A stretch of DNA of 64,000 nucleotides. Source: CAVQGZ01 sp964356295. GTDB taxonomy: Bacteria; Actinomycetota; Actinomycetes; Jiangellales; Jiangellaceae. Position 1 is the first letter of the stretch, and each line of letters begins with the position of its first letter. The position numbers were made by a program, and so were the translations under genes. The stretch covers positions 53,720 through 117,719 of the forward strand of contig CAYHHE010000001.1 of the NCBI GenBank assembly GCA_964356295.1, written 5' to 3'. The notes beneath the pieces were generated by a model. That model searched no databases. It saw only the letters and a program-made list of their open reading frames with translations, and had not been told where the DNA came from. Positions 32,843 through 41,440 of the stretch are shown here, one piece after another.

Positions 32843-33802
32843 ATGCGCCTGCGTCTGACTCGCACCGTCGTCCCCTTCGCCTGTGCAGCGCTCGCCCTGG
32901 CTGCCTGCGGCGGATCCTCGGACCCCGACCAGGAGGCCGAGGACACCGGTGCTGCCGAGGACTCGTCCACGACCGAGGTAGTCGTCGGGGGACCGACCTT
33001 CACCGAAGCCGTCATCATGGTCGAGCTCTACCGCGCCGTCCTGGAGGATGCCGGCTACTCGGTGGACGTGCAGACCGCCGACAACCGCGAGGTCTACGCG
33101 CCGGCCCTGCAGCGTGGGGAGATCGACGTGGTGCCGGACTACCTCGGCGGCATCACGGAGTTCATCAACCGCGACATCAACGGGCCGGACGCCGATTCGG
33201 TCGCCACCGCGAACGTCGAGGGCACCCTCGACGTGTTGACCGACCTCGGGGAGGAGTTCGGGATCGTCGCCCTCGAACCGTCCGGGGCGACCAACCAGGA
33301 CGCGTTCTTCGTGACCGAGCAGTTCGCCTCGGACAACGGTGTCAGCACGCTGAGCGGGCTGGCCGCGCTCGGCGAGCCGGTCGTGCTGGCGGCCACCGAG
33401 GAGTGCCCAGAGCGGTTCACCTGCCAGCTCGGTCTGGAGGAGGTGTACGGGCTGAGCATCGAGGAGGTGCTCCCGCTGGGGTTCGGCTCGCCGCAGGCCA
33501 AGCAGGCCGTCGTCGACGGGGAGGCGGCGCTCGGTCTGACCGGGACGACCGACGGGACGTTGCCCGACCTCGGCCTGGTCCTGCTGGAGGACGACCTCAA
33601 CTGGCAGCCCGCCCAGAACCTCACCCCCGTGCTCAACCCTGACCTCGAGGGGGAGTCCGCGCTCGTCGAGGCGCTGAACCGGCTCTCCGACGAGCTCACC
33701 ACCGAGGATCTCACCCAGATGAACCTGCGTGTCGACCAGGACCGTCAGAAGCCCGAGGACGTGGCCCGCGACTACCTCCAGGAGAGAGGCCTGATCGGCT
33801 GA
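32843..33802 (+). CDS. Osmoprotectant-binding lipoprotein (OpuCC/ProX-like)
   Basis: Captures a quaternary-ammonium or similar solute outside the membrane and delivers it to the two permeases. The 319-residue protein has a lipoprotein signal peptide ending in LAAC (Cys22), a Ser/Asp/Glu-rich linker, then a type II periplasmic-binding fold of the OpuAC family (VVVGGPTFTEAVIMVELYRAVLEDAGY near 47-73, and YLGGITEFI near 97). ATG at 32843 gives a proper signal peptide; GTG at 32828 adds five residues and is possible. The PH-domain gene follows by about 30 bp. Confidence 0.88.
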   Translation: MRLRLTRTVVPFACAALALAACGGSSDPDQEAEDTGAAEDSSTTEVVVGGPTFTEAVIMVELYRAVLEDAGYSVDVQTADNREVYAPALQRGEIDVVPDYLGGITEFINRDINGPDADSVATANVEGTLDVLTDLGEEFGIVALEPSGATNQDAFFVTEQFASDNGVSTLSGLAALGEPVVLAATEECPERFTCQLGLEEVYGLSIEEVLPLGFGSPQAKQAVVDGEAALGLTGTTDGTLPDLGLVLLEDDLNWQPAQNLTPVLNPDLEGESALVEALNRLSDELTTEDLTQMNLRVDQDRQKPEDVARDYLQERGLIG

Positions 33803-33832
33803 CCGGGTTCCGGACGGTGTGGGGCTGACCGT

Positions 33833-34384
33833 GTGTCGGAGCCTGCGATTACCGTCAGCGTCGTGACTTCTGTGGACAGGGTGTTCGCCCCGCCCTCCGA
33901 GCCGTGGCTGCGCGTGTCGCTGAAACTGATCAGTGCGCGGCGGCTGGTCCTGGTCGTCACGCTGGTTCCGGCGACGCTGCTGCTGGTCGGGGCGCTCACC
34001 TTGCCGTCCTTGGGGCAGGACGACCCGCCGATACCGCTCTGGGTGCCCGGTCTCGTCGCTGGCCTCGCCTTGGTCGTCGGGGTCTGGGCCTGGTGGCTGG
34101 TCGGCCGCCGGGTGCGCTCCTACGGCTACTGCGAACGCGCTGACGACCTACTGGTGACCAGCGGCATCCTGTTCCGAAGGCTCGTCATCGTGCCCTACGG
34201 GCGCATGCAGCTCGTCGACGTGACCGCGGGACCGATCGACCGGGCCTTCGGCATCACCACCGTCCAGCTGCATACCGCCGCCGCCACCTCGGACGCAGCG
34301 ATCCCGGGCCTGCCCCCGGACGAGGCGGCCGCCCTGCGCGACCGGCTGGCGGCGATCGGTGAGCAGCGGTCTGCCGGCCTGTGA
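33833..34384 (+). CDS. PH domain-containing membrane protein (YdbS-like)
   Basis: A 183-residue protein with two hydrophobic helices (about 40-60 and 68-90) and a C-terminal bacterial PH domain (bPH2): SYGYCERADDLLVTSGILFRRLVIVPYGRMQLVDV near 97-131, ending in a short helix of EAAALRDRL type. YdbS-type proteins pair with a larger YdbT partner; the role is unproven, with membrane or export stress suggested in Bacillus. GTG at 33833 or GTG at 33863 may be the start; the extra ten residues are not conserved-looking. The stop overlaps the start of the larger partner (GTGA). Confidence 0.8.
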   Translation: MSEPAITVSVVTSVDRVFAPPSEPWLRVSLKLISARRLVLVVTLVPATLLLVGALTLPSLGQDDPPIPLWVPGLVAGLALVVGVWAWWLVGRRVRSYGYCERADDLLVTSGILFRRLVIVPYGRMQLVDVTAGPIDRAFGITTVQLHTAAATSDAAIPGLPPDEAAALRDRLAAIGEQRSAGL

Positions 34385-35772
34385 CCGAGACGGCTGACGC
34401 GCCCGGCGGCTCCACCGAGCCGCGGCGGACCCACCCCACGACGGTGCTCGTGCACGTCTTCCGATCGATCCCGGTGCTCCTCGGTGTCGGTGTGGTGGCG
34501 GTCGCCCAGTCCGGGGGGGCGTTGCTGGCCGACTTCCCGATCGTCCCGGTCCTCATCGTCGGTGTCCTGCTCGTCGTGGCGGTCGCCGGACTGGTGGGCA
34601 TCGGAAGCTACTTGTCATGGAGCCGCCGCTTCTACTACTTCGACGACGCCGGCGACCTGCGCGTGGACTCCGGGGTGATCACGCGGCAGCAGCGGCGGCT
34701 CGCGCTGTCCCGGCTCCAGTCGGTCGACGTCAACCAGCCGCTGCTCGCACGGGTGGTCGGCATGGCCGAGATCCGGGTGGAGGTCGCTGGTGCCGGGGAC
34801 TCCCGCGTGCTGCTGCAGTACCTCACTCTGCAGGAGGCTCAGCGGCTGCGTGACGAGGTGCTTGCCCGGGCGGCTGGGCTGCGACCCGACGTCGGGACGG
34901 CTCCGCAGAACGTGCTCGTCAGCGTGCCCACCTCAGACCTGGTCGTCTCCCTGCTGCTGTCCTCCACCACGCTCGTGGGAGTCCTCGCCACGGCCGGCAT
35001 CGTGGCCGTCGTGGTGCTCACCGAGGGGGCCGTGGGCCTGGCGGCGCTGCTGGTCACCGGTGGCGTCCCGATCTTCGCGGCGTTCGGGCAGTTCGTCCGG
35101 TTCTTCGGCTTCACCGTGGCAGAGTCCCCGGACGGGCTGCGACTGCACAGCGGGCTCACCTCCACCCAGGCCCAGACGGTCCCTCCGGGGCGGGTGCACG
35201 CGATCGAGTACGAGCAGCCCCTGCTCTGGCGCCCCAAGGGCTGGGTCCGGGTGCAGCTGACCATCGCCGGAGCCGCCACCGAGGAGAACCAGCAGTCCGG
35301 GGGCACTACGGGTGTCCTGCTACCGGTGGCCCCGCGCGAGGTCGCCGAGGCAGTGGTGGACCGGGTGGTGCCCGGCCTGGCCGTGCCCGACCTGGAGTGG
35401 ACGTTCGCGCCCGACCGCGCCCGGTTCCGGGCGCCGATCCAGTGGCGTCACCTGGCTACCGCGGCAGACGACCGGGTATTCGCCTGCCGCCGAGGTCGCC
35501 TGGTCCGACGACTGACGCTGGTGCTGCATGCCCGCACGCAGAGTGTCCACCTCACGCAGGGGCCGTGGCAGCGCAGGCTCGACCTGGCGACGGTGCAGGT
35601 GGACATCGCGCCGGGCCCGGTCAGCGTCCTCGGACTGCACCAGGACGCCGCCGCGGCCCGGTCGCAGGCCGATGCGCAGGCCCAGCGGGCCAAGGCCGCC
35701 CGCGCCACGGCCGGCCCCGACCGCTGGATGTCCGGCCCGGCGCCGGGGGAGGCGCCCGACGGGGTATCCTGA
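34381..35772 (+). CDS. PH domain-containing membrane protein (YdbT-like)
   Basis: A 463-residue membrane protein with several bPH2 domains. The first follows two helices (about 20-75) and reads FYYFDDAGDLRVDSGVITRQQRRLALSRLQSVDVNQP near 83-119. Two more, after a second helix pair (about 183-245), include the segments SPDGLRLHSGLTSTQAQTVPPGRVHAIE and VFACRRGRLVRRLTLVLHARTQSVHLTQG. The Ala/Arg-rich tail is likely disordered. GTG at 34381 overlaps the stop of the smaller PH protein, so the pair is coupled and probably forms one membrane complex. The substrate or partner is unknown. Confidence 0.8.
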   Translation: MTETADAPGGSTEPRRTHPTTVLVHVFRSIPVLLGVGVVAVAQSGGALLADFPIVPVLIVGVLLVVAVAGLVGIGSYLSWSRRFYYFDDAGDLRVDSGVITRQQRRLALSRLQSVDVNQPLLARVVGMAEIRVEVAGAGDSRVLLQYLTLQEAQRLRDEVLARAAGLRPDVGTAPQNVLVSVPTSDLVVSLLLSSTTLVGVLATAGIVAVVVLTEGAVGLAALLVTGGVPIFAAFGQFVRFFGFTVAESPDGLRLHSGLTSTQAQTVPPGRVHAIEYEQPLLWRPKGWVRVQLTIAGAATEENQQSGGTTGVLLPVAPREVAEAVVDRVVPGLAVPDLEWTFAPDRARFRAPIQWRHLATAADDRVFACRRGRLVRRLTLVLHARTQSVHLTQGPWQRRLDLATVQVDIAPGPVSVLGLHQDAAAARSQADAQAQRAKAARATAGPDRWMSGPAPGEAPDGVS

Positions 35773-35832
35773 TCGCAGTCAGCACGCAACGACCGGTACC
35801 GCCATGGACTGGAGCGCGAAGGGCTGGATCGC

Positions 35833-36753
35833 ATGGGTACGTCGTCTTCTCCGTCAGTCATGCCTGCACGCTGGCGCGTCGGCGTCATCGGCGCCGGTCG
35901 CGTCGGCAGCGTCCTCGCAGCGGCCCTGACGGGCGCCGGCCATGATGTCGTGGCGGCCCACGGCCTGTCCGACGCGACTCGGGCCCGTGCGGCTGCGCTG
36001 CTGCCGGGCGTCCCCCTCGTGTCGGTGGCAGCGGTGGTCGAGCAGGCCGACCTCGTGCTGCTCGCCCTCCCCGACGACACGCTCGCGGGCTTCGTGCAGG
36101 GTCTGGCCCGCAGCACCGGGTTCCGGGCCGGGCAGGTCGTCGCCCACACCAGTGGTCGGCACGGCGCGTCCGTGCTGGCGCCCGCGGCCGCGCAGGGTGC
36201 GCTCACCATGTCGGTCCATCCAGCGATGACCTTCACCGGGACCGCCCGTGACCTGGACCGGCTGCCCGGGACCCGGTTCGGCATCACTGCCGCTGAGGAG
36301 CTCATGGAGGTGGCCGAGGCGCTCGTCGCCGCGCTTGGCGGGGTGCCGGTCCGGATCGAGGAGTCCGACCGCCCCCTCTACCACGCGGCGCTGGCGCACG
36401 GCGCGAACCACCTGGTCACCCTGGTGACCGACGCACTGGACCTGCTGAGCAGCGCCGGCGTCCCCGACCCCGCACAGACCCTTCGGCCCCTGCTGGAGGC
36501 CGCGCTGGACAACGCCCTCGAGCACGGTGGTGCGGCGCTGACCGGGCCGGTAGCCCGCGGGGACGCCGGTACGGTGGCCGCTCACCTGCGCACCATCGGC
36601 GAGGTCGCCCCGGACAGTGTCGAGCTCTACGCCGCGCTGGCCCGGCAGACTGCGGCCCGCGCGGTGGCCGACGGTCGGCTGCGTCCGGTCGATGCCGCCG
36701 GTCTGCTCGATGCGCTCGGCGGGACAGGGACCCCGTACGAGGCGACGGCCTGA
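35833..36753 (+). CDS. Rossmann-like DUF2520 dehydrogenase-type protein
   Basis: A 306-residue protein related to short-chain hydroxyacid/ketopantoate-type dehydrogenases. It has an N-terminal NAD(P) fold (VGVIGAGRVGSVLAAAL near 16-32), then the SVHPAMTFTG segment near 132 that marks the DUF2520 family, and a helical C-terminal domain. Position directly upstream of panC is conserved in actinobacteria. That has led to proposals of a role in pantothenate synthesis, possibly as a ketopantoate reductase, but this is inference. ATG at 35833 is used; ATG at 35860 is an alternative. panC follows after 3 bp. Confidence 0.82.
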   Translation: MGTSSSPSVMPARWRVGVIGAGRVGSVLAAALTGAGHDVVAAHGLSDATRARAAALLPGVPLVSVAAVVEQADLVLLALPDDTLAGFVQGLARSTGFRAGQVVAHTSGRHGASVLAPAAAQGALTMSVHPAMTFTGTARDLDRLPGTRFGITAAEELMEVAEALVAALGGVPVRIEESDRPLYHAALAHGANHLVTLVTDALDLLSSAGVPDPAQTLRPLLEAALDNALEHGGAALTGPVARGDAGTVAAHLRTIGEVAPDSVELYAALARQTAARAVADGRLRPVDAAGLLDALGGTGTPYEATA

Positions 36754-36756
36754 GCG

Positions 36757-37614
36757 GTGCAGCTGGCCCAGACGCGCGACGAGCTGACCGACGCCCGGTT
36801 CGGCCTCGACGACGCCCTGGACGGTGACGTGGCGACCGTGCTCACCATGGGTGCGCTGCACGCCGGTCACCTCGCCCTGGTCCACGAGGCCCGCCGGCGG
36901 GTGGGCCCCGGCGGTTCGGTCATCGTGACGATCTTCGTCAACCCACTGCAGTTCGGTGCGGGCGAGGACCTGACCCGCTACCCCCGCACGCTGCGCAGCG
37001 ACCTGCAGGCCGCGCAGGACGCCGGTGTCGACCTGGTCTTCGCCCCGTCGGTGCAGGAGATGTACCCCACCGAGCTGCGGGTGACGGTGGACCCCGGTGA
37101 GCTGGGGGCGGTGCTCGAAGGTGCTGCCCGTCCCGGGCACTTCCGCGGGGTGCTGACCGTGGTGGCCAAGCTGCTCAACCTGACCGTTCCAGCGCTGACA
37201 GTGTTCGGCGAGAAGGACTACCAGCAACTGGTCCTCGTGCGGCGGATGTGCGCGGACCTCGAGCTCGGCGTGGACGTGGTCGGCCTCCCGACGGTCCGCG
37301 AGCCCGACGGTCTCGCTCTGTCCAGCCGCAACGTCTACCTCGGCGACCAGGAACGGGCCCAGGCGCTGGCCCTGTCCCGGGCGCTGCGAGCCGGTCAGGA
37401 CGCCGCCCACGGCGGCGGGCAGGCCGCGCTGCGTGCGGCCGGGGAGGTGCTGGCAGCAGAACCCGGGGTCGAGGTCGACTACCTGGTGCTGACCGATTCG
37501 CAGCTGCAACCTCCACCCGAGATCGGCCATGCACGGCTGCTTGTCGCGGCGCGCGTGGGTCGCACACGCCTGCTGGACAACGTGCCCGTGCACCTCGGGG
37601 AGACCCGGCCATGA
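36757..37614 (+). CDS. panC: Pantoate--beta-alanine ligase
   Basis: Makes pantothenate from pantoate and beta-alanine with ATP. The 285-residue protein has the nucleotidyltransferase motif MGALHAGHLAL (His35 and His38), IFVNPLQFGAGEDLTRYPR near 51-69, HFRGVLTVVAKLLNL near 128 and DGLALSSRNVYL near 185. The GTG start is 3 bp after the DUF2520 gene. The stop overlaps the nadB ATG. Neither panB nor panD lies nearby, so beta-alanine and pantoate synthesis must be encoded elsewhere. Confidence 0.95.
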   Translation: MQLAQTRDELTDARFGLDDALDGDVATVLTMGALHAGHLALVHEARRRVGPGGSVIVTIFVNPLQFGAGEDLTRYPRTLRSDLQAAQDAGVDLVFAPSVQEMYPTELRVTVDPGELGAVLEGAARPGHFRGVLTVVAKLLNLTVPALTVFGEKDYQQLVLVRRMCADLELGVDVVGLPTVREPDGLALSSRNVYLGDQERAQALALSRALRAGQDAAHGGGQAALRAAGEVLAAEPGVEVDYLVLTDSQLQPPPEIGHARLLVAARVGRTRLLDNVPVHLGETRP

Positions 37615-39278
37615 GGTCCCCGACCCCGACGGGTGTGGCGATCCCGGCTGCGCTGGCTGCGCCGGCACCGGGCTGGACGATCGACGCCGACGTCATCGTC
37701 GTGGGTAGCGGCATCGCCGGTCTCACCGCCGCGCTGGCCGCCCGTCACCTCGGACGGGTGCTGCTGGTCACCAAGACGCACCTGGACGCGGGGGCCACCG
37801 CCTGGGCCCAGGGCGGGATCGCCGCGGCCCTGCACCCGGACGACTCCCCCGCTGAGCACCTGCATGACACCCTGACCGCCGGAGTCGGGCTCTGCGACCA
37901 CGAGGCGGTGCGGGTGCTCGTCACCGAAGGACCGCGGCGCGTCCGGGAGCTGGTGGCCCTGGGGACGGAGTTCGAGCGCACCGAGAGCGGTGCGTTCGCG
38001 CTGACCCGCGAGGGCGGGCACCATCGGGACCGGATCGCCCACGCCGGCGGCGACGCCACCGGGCGAGAGATCTCCCGCGCCCTCATCGCCCAGCTCAGCG
38101 AAGTGCAGTCCGACCCACGGATCGAGGTCATCGAGCACGCCCTGGTCGTCGACCTGCTCACCGACGCCGCGGGACAGGTGTGCGGGGTGAGCGTGCACGT
38201 CATCGGCGAGGGCACCCTCGACGGCGTGGGGGCGGCCCTCGGACGGGTGGTGGTGCTGGCCACCGGCGGACTCGGTCAGGTGTACCGCGCCACCACCAAC
38301 CCCCCCGTGGCCACCGGGGACGGAGTGGCTGCCGCGCTGCGCGCCGGCGCAGAGGTGGCCGACCTGGAGTTCGTCCAGTTCCACCCGACCGTGCTGTGGC
38401 TCGGTGGCGGCGCCAGCGGGCAGCAGCCGCTGATCTCCGAGGCCGTGCGCGGCGAGGGGGCGGTGCTGCTCGACCAGAAGGGGCGCCGGTTCATGGCAGG
38501 CCGTCACCCGCTCGCCGAGCTGGCTCCGCGCGACAAGGTCGCCAGCGCTGCGGTGCAGGTCATGCGTGACAGCGGCACCGACCACATCTACCTCGACGCC
38601 CGCCACCTGGGGGCCGACTTCCTCGAGCAGCGCTTCCCGTCGATCCTGGCCTCCTGCCGGGCCCACGGCATCGACCCGGTCACCGATCTGGTGCCGGTCG
38701 CGCCGGCGCAGCACTACGCCTCCGGTGGGGTCCGTGTCGACGTCTGGGGGAGGTCGTCGTTGCCGGGTCTGCTGGCCTGCGGCGAGGTGTCGGCAACCGG
38801 CGTGCACGGTGCGAACCGGCTCGCGTCCAACTCGCTGCTGGAGGGACTGGTCTGGGGGTACCGGATCGTCGACTACCTCACCGTGGAGGGGCTTCCCGCG
38901 CCGGGGGAGCCGGTCACCCGCGCAGCGTCGCCGGTGGTTCCGCCGACCGCCCGCGAGGGCATCCAGCGGGCCATGACTGCCGGCGCCGGAGTCACCCGTG
39001 ACGCCGACGGGTTGGCCGCCACCCGAGCAGCCCTGGAAGCCGCCGGCTCGTCCGAGCCGACGGCCGACCCGTCCACCGAGGCGTGGGAGACCTCCAACCT
39101 CGAGCAGGTGGGCATGGCACTCACCGCCGCAGCCACGCTTCGCGAGGAGACCCGGGGCGGGCACTGGCGAACCGACTACCCCTCGCGCGACGACGATCAC
39201 TGGCGGGGCAGGCTGATCGGGGTTCGCGACCCCGACGGCGAGCTCTGGCTGACCTACCGTCCGCTGGAGGAGCGGTGA
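37611..39278 (+). CDS. nadB: L-aspartate oxidase
   Basis: First step of de novo NAD synthesis: L-aspartate to iminoaspartate, FAD-dependent. The 555-residue protein has the FAD motif VIVVGSGIAGLTAALAARH near 28-46, AWAQGGIAAAL near 65 and EFVQFHPTVLW near 255. REGGHHRDRIAHAGGDATG near 137 and the PAQHYASGGVRVD segment near 365 also fit the family. The C-terminal helical domain ends with a short charged tail. ATG at 37611 overlaps panC (ATGA). The quinolinate synthase gene nadA, its usual partner, is absent from the window. nadC overlaps its end. Confidence 0.95.
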   Translation: MRSPTPTGVAIPAALAAPAPGWTIDADVIVVGSGIAGLTAALAARHLGRVLLVTKTHLDAGATAWAQGGIAAALHPDDSPAEHLHDTLTAGVGLCDHEAVRVLVTEGPRRVRELVALGTEFERTESGAFALTREGGHHRDRIAHAGGDATGREISRALIAQLSEVQSDPRIEVIEHALVVDLLTDAAGQVCGVSVHVIGEGTLDGVGAALGRVVVLATGGLGQVYRATTNPPVATGDGVAAALRAGAEVADLEFVQFHPTVLWLGGGASGQQPLISEAVRGEGAVLLDQKGRRFMAGRHPLAELAPRDKVASAAVQVMRDSGTDHIYLDARHLGADFLEQRFPSILASCRAHGIDPVTDLVPVAPAQHYASGGVRVDVWGRSSLPGLLACGEVSATGVHGANRLASNSLLEGLVWGYRIVDYLTVEGLPAPGEPVTRAASPVVPPTAREGIQRAMTAGAGVTRDADGLAATRAALEAAGSSEPTADPSTEAWETSNLEQVGMALTAAATLREETRGGHWRTDYPSRDDDHWRGRLIGVRDPDGELWLTYRPLEER

Positions 39279-40195
39279 GCGCGTCGAGCTCGCTCAGTGC
39301 GGACCTCGCGCACCGGGTACTCGCGGCCGGTCTGGACCCGCAGGCGCTGGTCGCCATCGTCGACGCGGCCCTCGCCGAGGACCTCGCCGGAGGCGAGGAC
39401 GTGACCACTGTCGCTACCGTCCCCGAGCAGACCCGGGCGAGCGCCGTCTTCGCGTCCCGGGCCGCCGGTGTGGTCGCCGGCCTCGACATCGCCGAAGCGG
39501 TCCTGGAGCGTGCGGCCCGGCACCCGGTCAGGTGTGAGCAGCACGCCGCCGACGGTGACCGCGTGGTCGCGGGGCAACGGTTGCTGACAGTGTCCGGCCG
39601 CGCACGCGACCTGCTGCTGGCCGAACGTACCGCCCTGAACCTGCTGGGGCACCTTTGCGGCATCGCGACCCTCACCCGTGCGTGGGTGGATGCCGTCACG
39701 GGGACCTCCGCAGCCATCCGTGACACCCGCAAGACGACGCCGTTGCTGCGCGCCCTGGAGAAGTACGCCGTGCGCTGCGGCGGGGGGACCAACCATCGCA
39801 TGTCGCTGTCGGACGCTGCGCTGGTCAAGGACAACCACGTGCTGGCTGCCGGGGGCGTCGTCCCGGCCTTCCAACGCGTTCGGTCCGCTTGCCCCGACCT
39901 GCCCGTCGAGGTCGAGGTGGACTCGGTCGACGACGCGGTCGCGGCCGTGGAGGCCGGTGCCGACCTGGTGCTCCTGGACAACTTCGGTCTCGAGCAGCTG
40001 AGGCAGGCCGTCGCCCGGGTCGCCGGCCGTGCGCGGCTCGAGGCGAGCGGGGGGCTCACCCTGAAGGACGCGGCCGCGGTGGCCGCGACCGGGGTGGACT
40101 ACCTCGCTGTGGGCGCCCTGACCCACTCGGCGCCGGTGCTGGACATCGGCCTGGACTTCGGTGAGCCTGACCATGGAGGTGCGGCGTGGGCGTGA
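39275..40195 (+). CDS. nadC: Nicotinate-nucleotide pyrophosphorylase (quinolinate phosphoribosyltransferase)
   Basis: Converts quinolinate and PRPP to nicotinate mononucleotide and CO2. The 306-residue protein has ALAEDLAGGEDVTT near 32-45, LLAERTALNLLGHLCGIAT near 114-132, RDTRKTTPLLRALEKYAVRCGGG near 149-171, HRMSLSDAALVKDNH near 174 and the C-terminal LEASGGL. GTG at 39275 overlaps nadB (GTGA). The 3' end overlaps the coaX GTG by 10 bp. Confidence 0.95.
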   Translation: MSASSSLSADLAHRVLAAGLDPQALVAIVDAALAEDLAGGEDVTTVATVPEQTRASAVFASRAAGVVAGLDIAEAVLERAARHPVRCEQHAADGDRVVAGQRLLTVSGRARDLLLAERTALNLLGHLCGIATLTRAWVDAVTGTSAAIRDTRKTTPLLRALEKYAVRCGGGTNHRMSLSDAALVKDNHVLAAGGVVPAFQRVRSACPDLPVEVEVDSVDDAVAAVEAGADLVLLDNFGLEQLRQAVARVAGRARLEASGGLTLKDAAAVAATGVDYLAVGALTHSAPVLDIGLDFGEPDHGGAAWA

Positions 40196-40995
40196 TCCTG
40201 GCTGTCGACGTCGGGAACACCCAGACCGTGCTGGGACTGCTGGGGGACCCCGCTGCGCAGAACGGGACCGACGTCGAGGTCGTCGAGCACTGGCGGGTCT
40301 CGACCGACGCCGACCGCACCGCTGACGAGTGGGCCGTCCTGCTGCAGGCCCTGCTCACCCGGGTGCCGGGGCCGCGCTCGGAGGACATCGACGGGGTAGC
40401 GATGTGCTCGACGGTGCCCGCCGTCCTGCTGCAGATGGGCGAGATGGCCGACTTGGTCTTCCCCGGACTTCCCACCGTCGTCGTCGAACCCGGGGTCCGC
40501 ACCGGGATCGCGGTGCTCGTGGACAACCCACGTGAGGTCGGCACCGACCGGATAGTCAACTCCCTGGCGGCCGTGCACCTCTACGGCGGGCCCGCCATCG
40601 TCGTCGACTTCGGCACTGCCACGACATTCGACGCGGTCTCCGAGGAGGGGGCCTACATTGGCGGCGCCATCGCCCCCGGCATCGGGATCTCCTTGGACGC
40701 CCTGGGCGTGCGCGGCGCTCAGCTGCGCAAGGTCGAGCTGGCCCGGCCGCGCTCGGTCATCGGCAAGAACACCGTCGAAGCCCTCCAGTCCGGCGCGGTG
40801 TACGGGTTCGCGGCGCAGGTGGACGGCATGGTGGCGCGGATGTCGACGGCGCTGCACCCGGTGCCGGAGGACGTGGCCGTCATCGCCACGGGAGGCCTGG
40901 CGCCCCTCATGCTGGGTGAGGCCGAGTCGTTGGCGCACCACGAGCCGTGGCTGACCCTCATCGGACTGCGGTTGGTGTGGGACCGCAACCAGTAG
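40186..40995 (+). CDS. coaX: Type III pantothenate kinase
   Basis: Phosphorylates pantothenate, the first step of CoA synthesis; the type III enzyme is insensitive to CoA feedback. The 269-residue protein has the N-terminal phosphate loop LAVDVGNTQTVLGLL near 5-19, DRIVNSLAAVHLYG near 118-131, VDFGTATTFDAVSEEG near 137-152 and the GGAIAPGI stretch, all standard for CoaX. GTG at 40186 overlaps nadC by 10 bp, closing a panC-nadB-nadC-coaX unit. Just past its stop lies the rhodanese promoter. Confidence 0.95.
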   Translation: MGVILAVDVGNTQTVLGLLGDPAAQNGTDVEVVEHWRVSTDADRTADEWAVLLQALLTRVPGPRSEDIDGVAMCSTVPAVLLQMGEMADLVFPGLPTVVVEPGVRTGIAVLVDNPREVGTDRIVNSLAAVHLYGGPAIVVDFGTATTFDAVSEEGAYIGGAIAPGIGISLDALGVRGAQLRKVELARPRSVIGKNTVEALQSGAVYGFAAQVDGMVARMSTALHPVPEDVAVIATGGLAPLMLGEAESLAHHEPWLTLIGLRLVWDRNQ

Positions 40996-41029
40996 GTGAC
41001 GCTATACCCGGGGGGGTATACTCTCGGCC
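40995..41029 (+). promoter_or_regulatory. Leaderless promoter with CsoR-family-type operator
   Basis: TATACCC (41003-41009) and GGGTATA (41014-41020) form a 7-4-7 dyad of the G/C-tract-flanked-by-TATA kind bound by CsoR/CstR-family repressors. TATACT at 41017-41022 is a good -10, with GGTGAC at 40995-41000 as -35 and a 16-bp gap. The start codon at 41030 lies 8 bases past the -10, so the mRNA would have no leader. The repressor is not in the window. Confidence 0.6.
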
Positions 41030-41440
41030 ATGCGTGAGAAACTGGGCCGACTGGTTGCCGTCTCGATCCTGGCCGGGGCGTCCGTCATCGGCATGTCCGG
41101 CTGCGCCTCGGAGTCCGACCCCGCGGTCAGCACCATCGGAGCCGCCGACCTCCTCGACGTGGCCGCCGGGCCCGACGTGGTCGTCCTCGACGTCCGCACT
41201 CCCGAGGAGTACGCCGAGGGCCACGTCCCCGGCTCGATCAACATTGATGTGAGCGGCCCCACCTTCACCGAGGACATCGAGGCCCTGCCTAAGGACGCGA
41301 CGTACGTCGTCTACTGCCGAAGCGGCAACCGCAGCGCCCAGGCGGCGTCACAGATGGCTGACGCCGGCTTCACCGATGTCTACGACGTGGATGCAGGGCT
41401 CGAGACACTGGCCGAGGCCGGCGTTCCCGTCACGCCCTGA
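41030..41440 (+). CDS. Rhodanese-like lipoprotein
   Basis: A surface-anchored sulfurtransferase-type protein. The 136-residue protein has a lipoprotein signal peptide with Cys25 in GMSGC, then a single rhodanese domain: VVVLDVRTPEEYAEGHVPGS near 50-69 and the active-site loop YCRSGNRSAQ with Cys96, ending DVDAGLETLAEAGVP. The CRSGNRS loop is intact, so catalysis is possible. It has its own promoter with a CsoR/CstR-like operator, which fits control by copper or reactive sulfur. Its last four codons and stop recur in each copy of the downstream 177-bp repeat. Confidence 0.88.
   Translation: MREKLGRLVAVSILAGASVIGMSGCASESDPAVSTIGAADLLDVAAGPDVVVLDVRTPEEYAEGHVPGSINIDVSGPTFTEDIEALPKDATYVVYCRSGNRSAQAASQMADAGFTDVYDVDAGLETLAEAGVPVTP

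Noticed and set aside
37248..37610. Extended N-terminus for nadB inside panC
   Set aside because: The frame is open through panC, but the translation is Arg/Gly/Pro-rich; ATG at 37611 overlaps the panC stop and gives a normal L-aspartate oxidase start.
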